From Syntrophales bacterium (GTDB lineage: Bacteria; Desulfobacterota; Syntrophia; Syntrophales; UBA2192): DNA of 6,923 nucleotides. This document shows positions 1 to 6,891 of this stretch, in pieces (the first letter of the stretch is position 1; each line of letters begins with the position of its first letter). A program made the translations under genes and the position numbers. Where the stretch lies: assembly GCA_025454095.1 (NCBI GenBank), contig JALOPC010000229.1:1-6923 (forward strand). Reading direction: 5' to 3'. A model generated the notes under the pieces. The model was not told the origin of the DNA. It ran no database searches and saw only the letters and a program-made list of their open reading frames with translations.

Positions 1-168
1 CTCCTGCGGCGAGGGTTTCGAGGTGCCGATGTCGAGATGGCGGTAGACCTGCATGGAATCGGCGCTGATGATGTCGCCGTTGAATTCGGACGCCAGGCCA
101 AGGGCAAGGTCCGTCTTGCCGACGGCCGTCGGCCCGAGGATGATGACGATCTTCGGCTTCTCTTCCAT
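1..168 (-). CDS. miaA: tRNA dimethylallyltransferase MiaA (N-terminal part, cut by window edge)
   Basis: MiaA transfers the dimethylallyl group from DMAPP to N6 of A37 in tRNAs that read codons starting with U. Only the first 56 residues are present; the gene continues past the left edge. The translated start, [20 protein letters not shown], contains the P-loop GPTAVGKT (residues 12-19). The family block [19 protein letters not shown] follows at residues 34-52; it contains the conserved DSMQVY substrate-binding segment and the GT-KP motif. The ATG at 168 lies 16 bases after the mutL stop. A purine-rich AGGGGACAGGGG precedes it, serving as a weak ribosome binding site. mutL followed by miaA is a common bacterial gene order, so co-transcription is likely. 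The identification is firm; only completeness is unknown. Confidence 0.95.
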   Translation of the reverse strand, partial: MEEKPKIVIILGPTAVGKTDLALGLASEFNGDIISADSMQVYRHLDIGTSKPSPQE

Positions 169-184
169 CCCCTGTCCCCTGTAT

Positions 185-1984
185 TTACGTCCTCTTGAAC
201 ATCCTCTCGATGACCGTGGCGGGCAGCTCGATGAACACCGGCCTGCCGTGCGGGCAGTTGGAGGCGAAGGGGATGCTGTCGAGGTCCCGGCACAGGCGTT
301 TCACCTCCTCGGTAGCGAGAGGCTGGCATGCTTTGATCGCACCGCGGCAGGCCATCCGGATGAAGATCCGGTTGCGTTTCTCGTCCTGGGGAATCCCCGA
401 GTCGGAGATGCCGTCCAGGATTTCACCCACCAGGGCCCGCACGTCCGTGTCGCCCAGCAGGGCCGGCACGGACTTGACGACGGCCGTGTTCTCGCCGAAG
501 GCCTCGACCTCGATGCCTGCCTCCCGCATCAGCTCCCGCGATGCCGTGAGCCGCTGGAAATCCCCGGGGCTCATCTCCAGGACCTCGGGGATGAGCAGGC
601 TCTGAACCTCCAACCCCGAGCCCTTCGACGCCTTCAGCATTTCGTAGAGGATCCGTTCGTGGGCGGCGTGCTGGTCGAGCAGGATCATCACGCCCGCCGC
701 CGCGAAGACCAGGTAGGTCCCGTCCACCTGGCCGAGATAGTCCAGAGACGAGAAGGTGAGCGGTTTCTGCGCGTGCGCCCCCTGCGTGAACAGATCCCCG
801 CCGGGATCCGGACCGAAATCGGGGACATCCTCCATGGGGCCTGCCGACGGCAGCGGCCGGGCGGCTGCGATCCCCGCCGAGAGGCTGTAACGCCGCAGAG
901 CCTCGGCCGCACCGGTGCGGCCCGGGGCGGCCTGCCAGCGGGACATCCCGGTGACGGGCGGCGCCCCCGCCGTCGGCCTCACACCCGAGAGGGCCTCCGC
1001 AAGGCCTCGCTGGATGAGTTCCCGCACGTCCTGCGGGCGGCGGAAACGAACCTCCAGCTTGGCCGGGTGCACGTTGACGTCGATCGTATCGGACGGCACC
1101 TCGACGAAGACGGCGCAAGCTGGGTATTTCCGCGCCTCGAGGAGATTGCGGTAGGCGTTCATGACGGCCTGCGAGAGGACCACGTCCCGGACGTAGCGGC
1201 CGTTGACGTAGAAGAACATGCTCCGCGTCGAGGAGCGGGTGAAATCGGGCTTCGACACGAACCCCGAAAGGCTCATTCCCGCGCCGGCCCCCTCGACGGG
1301 GACGAGGTGATTGCGCAGGTCGCTGCCGAGCAGCAGGACGATCCGGTCGCGGAGGATCTCCGTCCGCGGCACCTCGAGCAGCGTCCTCGCCCCCGCCGTG
1401 ACCTTCGCCCTCACGCGCCCGTGCGGGAGCAGCACGCGGACGATGATGTCGAGGCAGTGGCCCTGCTCCGTGGCGTCCTGCCGCAGGAACGTCCTGCGCA
1501 CGGGCAGCGAATCGAAGATGCGGCTCACGGTGATCGTCGTTCCCTCGGGGCAGCCGGCGGCTTCGACGGCCAGGACGCCGCCGTTCTCCACCACGATGCG
1601 CGTCCCCTCCACGTCGCCGCGCCGCCGCGTGACCATCTCCACGCGCGAGACCGCCGCGATGCTCGGCAGCGCCTCGCCCCGGAACCCGAAGGACCGTATG
1701 CCGTAGAGATCCTCCACGGTGAGGATTTTGCTTGTCGCGTGCCGCTCGAAGGCCACGGCGACGTCCTGCGTCCCGATGCCGGTGCCGTTGTCGGCGATCC
1801 GGATCGCCTCCTTGCCGCCGCCCCGCAGGTCGATCGCGATGTCCGTGGCTCCCGCGTCGACGGCGTTCTCCAGCAGCTCTTTCACGATGGACGAGGGACG
1901 CTCGATGACTTCGCCGGCGGCGATCTTCGAGGCAACCTCTTCGGGAAGTACGGTGATTCTCCGGCTCAATTCCATCCCTCGCAT
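185..1984 (-). CDS. mutL: DNA mismatch repair protein MutL (endonuclease-type)
   Basis: MutL couples MutS mismatch recognition to strand incision. The 599-residue protein is complete. The N-terminal GHKL ATPase has [11 protein letters not shown] (36-46), DNGTGI (65-70), RHATSKI (81-87) and GFRGEAL (100-106). The second domain carries the [12 protein letters not shown] block (303-314). A Pro/Ala/Gly-rich linker spans about 333-405. The C-terminal domain has the metal-binding endonuclease motif [12 protein letters not shown] (437-448), ACRGAIKA (545-552) and CPHGRP (577-582). QSLLIP (461-466) fits the known beta-clamp binding motif. MutL should therefore nick DNA itself, as expected in bacteria without MutH. 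Start choice: a TGA lies immediately upstream of the ATG at 1984, so no in-frame extension is possible. A second ATG at 1975 gives a start more typical of the family; neither has a good Shine-Dalgarno. The gene follows rfbD after 85 bases. Confidence 0.97.
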   Translation of the reverse strand: MRGMELSRRITVLPEEVASKIAAGEVIERPSSIVKELLENAVDAGATDIAIDLRGGGKEAIRIADNGTGIGTQDVAVAFERHATSKILTVEDLYGIRSFGFRGEALPSIAAVSRVEMVTRRRGDVEGTRIVVENGGVLAVEAAGCPEGTTITVSRIFDSLPVRRTFLRQDATEQGHCLDIIVRVLLPHGRVRAKVTAGARTLLEVPRTEILRDRIVLLLGSDLRNHLVPVEGAGAGMSLSGFVSKPDFTRSSTRSMFFYVNGRYVRDVVLSQAVMNAYRNLLEARKYPACAVFVEVPSDTIDVNVHPAKLEVRFRRPQDVRELIQRGLAEALSGVRPTAGAPPVTGMSRWQAAPGRTGAAEALRRYSLSAGIAAARPLPSAGPMEDVPDFGPDPGGDLFTQGAHAQKPLTFSSLDYLGQVDGTYLVFAAAGVMILLDQHAAHERILYEMLKASKGSGLEVQSLLIPEVLEMSPGDFQRLTASRELMREAGIEVEAFGENTAVVKSVPALLGDTDVRALVGEILDGISDSGIPQDEKRNRIFIRMACRGAIKACQPLATEEVKRLCRDLDSIPFASNCPHGRPVFIELPATVIERMFKRT

Positions 1985-2032
1985 TCAGTGTGACGTACGG
2001 CCCGACAAGCTTCCAAAAGAAATTTCTTCTTC

Positions 2033-2064
2033 ACCCGAACCCCTATACCCGAACCCCGGTACCC
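2033..2064. repeat. Short tandem repeat, 14-base unit, about 2.3 copies
   Basis: In the rfbD-mutL gap the plus strand reads ACCCGAACCCCTAT (2033-2046), then ACCCGAACCCCGGT (2047-2060), then a partial ACCC (2061-2064). The two full units share their first 11 bases. The repeat lies upstream of mutL, outside both coding regions. A 12-base palindrome, AAGAAATTTCTT, sits next to it at 2017-2028. Neither looks like a terminator, because there is no GC-rich stem followed by a T run. The function is unknown and it may only be replication slippage. Confidence 0.6.
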
Positions 2065-2069
2065 TGTTC

Positions 2070-2924
2070 TCACCGGTGGATGTGGCTCTGGCCGGTCAGG
2101 TAGTCGTTCAGGGCGACCTGCCAGGGCCGCATGGTTTTCTGCGTCGCCTCCATGAATTTGCGGTTGCTCAGCACCGAATAGGCCGGGCGCCGGGCCTTCC
2201 GGTCGAGCTCGCTCGACGGGATGGGCACCACGGTCACCCCCGCCACCTGGGCGTATTCGAGAATCCGCCGGGCAAAGTCGTACCAGCTGCACACGCCCCG
2301 GTTCGTCACGTGATACGTCCCGAGGCAATCCCGTTCGATGAGCAGTTTCGTCGCCTGCGCCAGGTCGAGCGTGAAGGTGGGAGAACCCACCTGGTCGTCG
2401 ACGACCCGCAGGGTCCCCTCGTCCCTGGCCTTGGCCAGGATGGCCTTGACGAAGTTCTTCCCCTGGCGGCCGTAGAGCCAGGCCGTGCGGATGAGCACGT
2501 GGCGCTCCAGGGTCTCGACGAGCGCCTCCTCGCCCCTGCGCTTGGATTCCCCGTAGGCGTTGATGGGCCTGCAAGGATCCTCCTCGAGGTAGGGATCGCC
2601 CTTTGTCCCGTCGAAGACGTAGTCCGTGCTGTAATGGACGGCCTTCGCCCCGGCAGCCCTGCAGGCCTCCGCCACGTTTCGCACCCCGTCGGCATTGACG
2701 GCAAAGCACGCGTCGCGGTGGGTCTCGCAGCCGTCCACGTCGGTGTAGGCGGCAGCGTTGACGACCGCCTCGGGACGGAACTCCCGCACGACCCGGGCGC
2801 AGTCCGTCCCCGACGTGATGTCGAATTCCCCCACATCGACGCCCGTCACCTCATGGCCCCTGCCCAGGACGTCCATGAGATCGCTTCCCAGCATGCCCTT
2901 GTGGCCCATCACCAGAATTTTCAC
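2070..2924 (-). CDS. rfbD: dTDP-4-dehydrorhamnose reductase RfbD
   Basis: RfbD catalyses the last step of dTDP-L-rhamnose synthesis, the NAD(P)H reduction of dTDP-4-keto-L-rhamnose in the cytoplasm; the product feeds O-antigen or other surface glycans. The 284-residue protein is an extended short-chain dehydrogenase. It has the Rossmann motif GHKGMLG (7-13), NAAAYTDVD (57-65), the catalytic STDYVFDG (99-106) and the YGESK YxxxK pair (Y124, K128). RTAWLYG (146-152), DDQVGSPT (176-183) and the C-terminal RPAYSVLSNRKF (246-257) also fit. The GTG start at 2924 is chosen because it begins exactly at the KILVMGHKG strand, has GGAGGTG about 8 bases upstream, and overlaps the truA stop as GTGA. The frame stays open far upstream through truA, but that extension is a shadow. 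rfbA, rfbB and rfbC are not in the window, so the gene is separated from the usual rfb cluster. Full length with all motifs intact. Confidence 0.96.
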   Translation of the reverse strand: MKILVMGHKGMLGSDLMDVLGRGHEVTGVDVGEFDITSGTDCARVVREFRPEAVVNAAAYTDVDGCETHRDACFAVNADGVRNVAEACRAAGAKAVHYSTDYVFDGTKGDPYLEEDPCRPINAYGESKRRGEEALVETLERHVLIRTAWLYGRQGKNFVKAILAKARDEGTLRVVDDQVGSPTFTLDLAQATKLLIERDCLGTYHVTNRGVCSWYDFARRILEYAQVAGVTVVPIPSSELDRKARRPAYSVLSNRKFMEATQKTMRPWQVALNDYLTGQSHIHR

Positions 2925-3645
2925 TCGTATTTCACCTCCACGAGGCAGAGCCCCTTTGACGGGGCCGCCTGACCCGCCGCGCGGCGGTCCCTCGCCTCGA
3001 CAATGCGGATCATGTCCGCTTCGGGAATCGATCCCCTGCCGATGTCGACGAGGGTCCCCACGATGTTGCGCACCATGTGCCGGAGAAACCCGTCGGCCTC
3101 GATCCGGAAGACGATTCTCCCCTCCTCTTCCCGGTCGAGGCGGGCGTCCGTCACGGTCCTCACCCGATCCTCCACCTCGCACTGCGCCGCGCAGAAGGAG
3201 TTGAAGTCGTGCGTGCCCAGCACGTGCCGCGCCGCGCGCCGCATGGCCTCGAGGTCGAGGGGCTTGCGGACGTGCCAGCACCGGTCGCGCTCGAGCGCCG
3301 TCCGCACGGGGTGGTTGAAAATCCGGTACCGGTAGACTTTGCCCAGGGCATTGAACTGCGAGTGGAACTCCCAGGGCACCTCGCTGATCTCCTTCACCAC
3401 GATATCGGGCGGCAGCATGCTGTTGACCCCCAGGTGGAGGTTGCGCAGCGGCAGCTTCGAGGACGTCCGGAAGTTCGCCACCTGGTTCAGGGCGTGCACC
3501 CCGGTGTCGGTGCGGCTCGAGGCGACGAGCACCACGCGGTCGTTGACGATCCGCGAGAGGGTGTCCTCGATCACCTGCTGGATCGTGAGGACGTCGGCCT
3601 GGCGCTGCCAGCCGTTGTAGGCGGTGCCAGCTTGATATTACGCAT
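2921..3645 (-). pseudogene. truA: tRNA pseudouridine synthase A (TruA), disrupted by a small 5' deletion/frameshift
   Basis: TruA makes pseudouridine at positions 38-40 of the tRNA anticodon arm. The body is intact in one frame: SRTDTGVHA with the catalytic Asp (codon near 3508), KVYRYRIF, GTHDFNSFCAA, GFLRHMVRNIVGT and the ending GLCLVEVKYE. The ATG at 3645 opens with MRNIKL, a typical TruA start. The family's expected x-x-E-Y-D is then missing, and GTAYNGWQRQ resumes in another frame at 3628. Restoring 16 bases between 3629 and 3628 would give a 246-residue protein, the usual length. As written, the ATG frame stops at 3571-3573 after 24 codons. The body frame has a TAA near 3640, and its first usable start is the GTG at 3574, giving 217 residues (2921-3574) without the first 29. 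The catalytic Asp is kept, but the conserved N-terminal GTAYNGWQ segment would be lost. This is either a real lesion or an assembly error. It is probably the first gene of the operon. Confidence 0.85.
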
Positions 3646-3691
3646 ACGTTCAAGTCATGGTACAGAAAAAATAATTTCCTGAAAACATCGA

Positions 3692-3697
3692 ATTATA
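3692..3697 (-). promoter_or_regulatory. Candidate -10 box for the truA-rfbD-mutL-miaA operon
   Basis: The minus strand reads a perfect TATAAT here, about 47 bases upstream of the truA ATG, in a locally AT-rich stretch (3661-3700). No convincing -35 lies at 16-18 bases. An odd palindrome CCGGT-C-ACCGG (3699-3709) sits just upstream of the box and could be an activator or repressor site. Support is the box and its position only. Confidence 0.35.
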
Positions 3698-3745
3698 ACC
3701 GGTCACCGGATGCCGGGGATCGTTTCTTTTCAAAAAGACCGTCGA

Positions 3746-3821
3746 AAATCCTCCCCCGCCCTCCTTTTCCAAAGGAGGGGGTCGGCATCCCCCTTTGAAA
3801 AAGGGGGAATGAGGGGGATTT
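3746..3821. repeat. Palindromic intergenic repeat: two inverted ~34-base units, each a hairpin
   Basis: Two related units face each other. The left unit (3746-3779) contains a perfect 9-bp stem CCCTCCTTT/AAAGGAGGG (3759-3767 with 3771-3779) around a 3-base loop. The right unit (3788-3821) contains a perfect 9-bp stem TCCCCCTTT/AAAGGGGGA (3788-3796 with 3800-3808), also with a 3-base loop. The outer ends, AAATCC at 3746 and GGATTT at 3816-3821, pair with each other. Reverse-complementing the right unit gives a close copy of the left one. Neither hairpin has a T run, so they are not classic terminators. From memory the sequence resembles the AAATCCCCCT...CAAAGGGGGA intergenic repeats scattered through several bacterial genomes, including deltaproteobacteria. 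It lies between the pgk terminator and the truA promoter. Confidence 0.75.
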
Positions 3822-3847
3822 GACGAGAATCGATCCGATACCCAGGG

Positions 3848-3883
3848 AATAAAAAAGGGAGCAGAAGGGCCGCTTCTGCTCCC
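3848..3883 (-). terminator. Intrinsic terminator of pgk
   Basis: On the minus strand an 11-bp perfect stem, GGGAGCAGAAG/CTTCTGCTCCC (3873-3883 with 3857-3867), encloses a 5-base loop and is followed directly by TTTTTTATT (3848-3856). It begins 20 bases after the pgk stop codon. Stem, tract and position are all textbook, and it separates pgk from the truA operon. Confidence 0.93.
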
Positions 3884-3902
3884 TCGCAAATCGCCCAGGG
3901 AC

Positions 3903-5090
3903 TCACTTGCAGTTCTTCAGGGCCTTCACGGCGGGAAGCTCCTTGCCTTCGAGCAGTTCCAGAAAGGCGCCGCCGCCCGTGGAGATGTAGGACATGTTGT
4001 CGTCCCGCTCGCCCGCCTTGTCGATGGCCACGTCCGTGTCCCCGCCCCCCACGATGGAGAGCGCGTAGGAGTTCGCCACGCTGTGGGCCAGCGCCGAGGT
4101 GCCCCGGCTGAAGGCGTCGATCTCGAAGACGCCCATGGGCCCGTTCCAGACGATCGTCTTGGCGTTGCTCAGGGCCTCCGTGAACAGGGTGATCGTGGCG
4201 GGCCCGATGTCGAGCCCCATCCACTGCGGGTTGATCTCCTGAATGGGGACGATCTTCGTTTCCGCCTCGGCCTCGCGGCTCTCGGCGATGACGCAGTCCA
4301 CGGGCAGGTACACCTTCACGCCCAGTTTCTTTGCCGTTTCCAGGACCTCGCGGGCCTTGTCGATGAGCTCGGGCTCCACGATGGACTTCCCGACCTCGAC
4401 GCCCTGCGCCTTCAGGAAGGTGAAGGCCATCCCGCCGCCGATGACGATCTTGTTGACCCGGTTGATCAGGTTGGCCAGGGCCTCGAGCTTGCCCGACACC
4501 TTCGAGCCGCCGACGATGGCAACCAGGGGCCGCGCCGGCTTCTCGAGGGCCTTGCTGAAGTAGGTCAGTTCCTTCTTCATCAGGAACCCGGCACCGCAGG
4601 TCTTGACGTACTTGGTGACCCCCACGTTGGAAGCGTGGCTGCGGTGGGCGTTGCCGAAGGCGTCATCGATGTAGACGTCGGTATAGCTCGCAAGTTCCTT
4701 CGCAAACTCGTCGTCGTTTTTCTCTTCCCTCGCGTCGAACCGGAGGTTCTCCAGCATGAGGATGTCGCCGGGCTTCATCGCGTCGACGGTCTTCTTCACC
4801 TCGGGCCCGAGCACGTCCTTCGTCAGGGTCACGTTCTTGCCGAGCAGGCGCGAGAGGCGCTTCGCGACGGGGGCCAGGCTCATCTTCTCGACGACCTTGC
4901 CCTTCGGCCTGCCGAGGTGGGATATCACGATGACTTTGGCGTTTTCGTCGAGGGCGTAATTGACGGTGGGCAGGACGGAACGGATGCGCGTGTCGTCGGT
5001 GATGTTCTGGTTGGCATCGAGGGGGACGTTGAAGTCGAAACGGAACATCACCCGCTTCCCTTTTAAATCCATCTCATCGATATACTTCAT
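3903..5090 (-). CDS. pgk: Phosphoglycerate kinase
   Basis: Pgk interconverts 1,3-bisphosphoglycerate + ADP and 3-phosphoglycerate + ATP in cytosolic glycolysis and gluconeogenesis. The 395-residue protein has the usual single-domain bacterial length and every signature. In the N-domain these are RFDFNVPLD (17-25), SHLGRPKG (57-64), [13 protein letters not shown] (114-126) and [13 protein letters not shown] (142-154). In the C-domain they are GGSKVSGKL (194-202), GGGMAFTFL (218-226), WNGPMGVFE (315-323), GGGDT (348-352) and [17 protein letters not shown] (370-386). The ATG at 5090 is chosen because [14 protein letters not shown] matches the family start and GAGGTG lies 6 bases upstream. The open frame runs on upstream but enters the promoter and lacks homologous sequence. 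A promoter at 5161-5189 and a terminator at 3848-3883 bracket the gene, so it looks monocistronic. The often-linked gap and tpiA genes are not adjacent. Confidence 0.98.
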   Translation of the reverse strand: MKYIDEMDLKGKRVMFRFDFNVPLDANQNITDDTRIRSVLPTVNYALDENAKVIVISHLGRPKGKVVEKMSLAPVAKRLSRLLGKNVTLTKDVLGPEVKKTVDAMKPGDILMLENLRFDAREEKNDDEFAKELASYTDVYIDDAFGNAHRSHASNVGVTKYVKTCGAGFLMKKELTYFSKALEKPARPLVAIVGGSKVSGKLEALANLINRVNKIVIGGGMAFTFLKAQGVEVGKSIVEPELIDKAREVLETAKKLGVKVYLPVDCVIAESREAEAETKIVPIQEINPQWMGLDIGPATITLFTEALSNAKTIVWNGPMGVFEIDAFSRGTSALAHSVANSYALSIVGGGDTDVAIDKAGERDDNMSYISTGGGAFLELLEGKELPAVKALKNCK

Positions 5091-5160
5091 GCTTTCACCT
5101 CTACCGATATCGTTGGGGGCTTTGCCACCCCCCTTTTCCTCGAGGTTTGCGGGCCGGTAT

Positions 5161-5189
5161 TTTATAGCCCAGGTGCCTTTCGAAATCAA
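5161..5189 (-). promoter_or_regulatory. Predicted sigma70-type promoter of pgk
   Basis: The minus strand carries TTGATT (5184-5189), exactly 17 bases, then TATAAA (5161-5166). These match the consensus hexamers at 4/6 and 5/6. Transcription would start near 5154, giving a leader of about 60 bases. That leader includes a G5/C5 hairpin (5115-5119 with 5128-5132) and the Shine-Dalgarno. Confidence 0.6.
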
Positions 5190-5211
5190 GGGCGATTTGC
5201 CCTCTTTTGTA

Positions 5212-5240
5212 TTGAAAAAATCGTCCAGAAATGATATCAG
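5212..5240 (+). promoter_or_regulatory. Predicted promoter of the carboxyltransferase gene
   Basis: TTGAAA (5212-5217, 5/6 to consensus) is followed after 17 bases by TATCAG (5235-5240, 4/6). A start near 5247 would give a leader of about 63 bases. The leader contains a small inverted repeat, GTCGGA/TCCGAC (5268-5281), and ends with the ribosome binding site AGGGAG (5294-5299). The -10 is weak, so the call is tentative. Confidence 0.4.
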
Positions 5241-5309
5241 GCTGCGGGTTTACAGGGAGATGGAAACGTCGGATTTCCGACCACTACAGAGACAGGGAGA
5301 TACGGAGAC

Positions 5310-6863
5310 ATGGGACTGACAGAAGACAGAATCAAGGCATTTGAGGCAAAACGCGAGAAACTGATGACCCAGGGCGGCGAGGCCGCCATCAAGAAGCAGC
5401 ACGACTCGGGGAAGATGACGGCCCGCGAGCGGCTCCTGAAACTCTACGATGCGGGGACCTTCCAGGAAGTGCAGCTCTTCGTCGAGAAGCGCTCCACCCT
5501 GTTCGGCCTCGGCGACAAGCAGATCAACGCCGACGCCGTCGTCTGCGGGTTCGGAAACGTGAACGGCCGCACGGTGTTTGCCGCCGCCCAGGACTTCACC
5601 AGCGCCGGCGGAAGCCTCGGCGAGATGCACGCGAAGAAAATCTGGAAGGTCATGGACATGGCCAAGGACGCCAAGAAGCCCTTCATCGCGCTCAACGACT
5701 CCGGCGGCGCCCGCATCCAGGAAGGCGTGCCGGCCCTCGAAGGCTACGGCGGGATCTTCTACCGCAACACCATCTGCTCGGGCTACATCCCACAGATCAC
5801 GGCCATCCTCGGCCCCACGGCGGGAGGCGCCGTGTACTCGCCGGCCCTGACGGACTGGGTCTTCATGATCAAGGGCAAGAGCTACATGTACATCACGGGC
5901 CCCGATGTCATCAAGGCGGTCATCGGAGAGGAAGTGACGCACGACGACCTCGGCGGCGCCATGGCCCACGCAACCAAGAGCGGCGTCTGCCATTTCGTCG
6001 CCGAAAGCGACGAGGACTGCATCGCGCAGATCCAGACCCTGCTGGGCTACCTGCCCGACAACTGCCACGAGATGCCGCCGGTTGTCACCCCCACGGACAC
6101 GCCCGACCGCGACTGCCCCGAGCTCGACAAGATCGTCCCCGACCGCGCCACCCGCGGCTACGACATGAAAAAGGTCGTGGCGGCCGTGGCCGACAACGGC
6201 GTCTTCTTCGAGCCCCACGCCAACTGGGCCAAGAACATGTTCGTCTGCTTCATCCGCGTCATGGGCCAGACGGTGGGCGTCATCGCCAACAACCCGCAGT
6301 TCGGCGGCGGCGTGCTGGACGTCAACGCCTCCGACAAGGCCTCGCGCTTCATCCGCTTCTGCGACGCCTTCAACATTCCGCTTTTGACCTTTGCCGACGT
6401 GCCCGGCTACATGCCCGGCACGCACCAGGAGTGGAACGGCATCATCAGCCACGGCGCGAAGCTCCTGCACGCCTACTCCGAGGCCACGGTGCCCAAGTTC
6501 ACCGTCGTGACCCGCAAGGATTACGGCGGGGCCTACATCGGCATGTGCAGCAAGCAGCTGGGCGCCGACTACGTGATGGCCTGGCCCTCCGCCGAGATCG
6601 CCGTCATGGGCGCCGCCGGGGCCTGCAACATCGTCTACCGCCGCGAGATCACCACGGCCCCGGACCCCGAGGCCAAGCGGGCCGAGCTGATCGCCGCCTA
6701 CGAGGAGCAGTTCAACAACCCCTACTTCGCCGCGAAGATGGGGATCATCGAGGAGGTCATCGCGCCCCGCGAGACGCGCAAGCGCATTGCGGCCCTGCTC
6801 GAGGCCTACAAGGACAAGGAGCAGACCCTGCCCGAGAAGAAGCACAACAACATCCCGCTGTAA
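5310..6863 (+). CDS. Biotin-dependent acyl-CoA carboxyltransferase subunit (PccB / MmdA / transcarboxylase 12S family)
   Basis: This subunit moves a carboxyl group between carboxybiotin and an acyl-CoA, most likely the propionyl-CoA/methylmalonyl-CoA pair. The 517 residues form two crotonase-like halves. The N-half has DFTSAGGSLGEMHAKKI (95-111), SGGARIQEG (131-139) and the oxyanion-type GPTAGGAVYSPALTD (168-182). The C-half has DVPGYMPGTHQE (363-374), YGGAYIGMCSK (405-415) and WPSAEIAVMGAAGA (425-438). The tail KKHNNIPL (510-517) is a family hallmark. At the position that is Asp422 in Streptomyces PccB, this protein has Ile410. From memory, the YGGAYxxMC context resembles decarboxylase alpha and transcarboxylase 12S subunits more than classical PccB. 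The ATG at 5310 has AGGGAG at 10 bases and GGAG closer in. No biotin carboxylase, carrier or membrane subunit is adjacent and a terminator follows, so the holoenzyme (carboxylase, Na+-pumping decarboxylase or transcarboxylase) cannot be decided here. Confidence 0.93.
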   Translation: MGLTEDRIKAFEAKREKLMTQGGEAAIKKQHDSGKMTARERLLKLYDAGTFQEVQLFVEKRSTLFGLGDKQINADAVVCGFGNVNGRTVFAAAQDFTSAGGSLGEMHAKKIWKVMDMAKDAKKPFIALNDSGGARIQEGVPALEGYGGIFYRNTICSGYIPQITAILGPTAGGAVYSPALTDWVFMIKGKSYMYITGPDVIKAVIGEEVTHDDLGGAMAHATKSGVCHFVAESDEDCIAQIQTLLGYLPDNCHEMPPVVTPTDTPDRDCPELDKIVPDRATRGYDMKKVVAAVADNGVFFEPHANWAKNMFVCFIRVMGQTVGVIANNPQFGGGVLDVNASDKASRFIRFCDAFNIPLLTFADVPGYMPGTHQEWNGIISHGAKLLHAYSEATVPKFTVVTRKDYGGAYIGMCSKQLGADYVMAWPSAEIAVMGAAGACNIVYRREITTAPDPEAKRAELIAAYEEQFNNPYFAAKMGIIEEVIAPRETRKRIAALLEAYKDKEQTLPEKKHNNIPL

Positions 6864-6891
6864 GCGCGACCCGCTGAAGCTGTCAAACAGG

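Noticed and set aside
53..1993. A 646-codon open frame on the plus strand
   Set aside because: It lies antisense to mutL and miaA, which have full family motifs. The long frame is a by-product of high GC and its composition (rich in R, P, H, D) is typical of a shadow.
2070..3653. A 527-codon frame that would fuse a truA-region peptide to RfbD
   Set aside because: The upstream part is truA read in the wrong frame. RfbD homology begins exactly at the GTG at 2924, which has its own strong ribosome binding site.
3650..3889. A 79-codon minus-strand frame between pgk and truA
   Set aside because: It reads straight through the pgk terminator and the palindromic repeat. This is the sort of spurious hypothetical protein such repeats generate.
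4083..5066. A 327-codon plus-strand frame across pgk
   Set aside because: It is antisense to a fully conserved phosphoglycerate kinase; a GC-driven shadow.
5091..5189. N-terminal extension of pgk to 5189
   Set aside because: The extension would start inside the predicted -35 box, is not part of the family, and the ATG at 5090 has a good ribosome binding site.
5260..5319. A 19-codon upstream ORF overlapping the carboxyltransferase start
   Set aside because: Its ATG has AGGGAG directly abutting it, too close to act as a ribosome binding site, and the peptide shows no known leader features. Chance is likelier than attenuation.
5250..6845. A 531-codon open frame on the minus strand
   Set aside because: It is antisense to the carboxyltransferase, is rich in V, L, G, D and H, shows no recognisable domain, and has no ribosome binding site that I can see.
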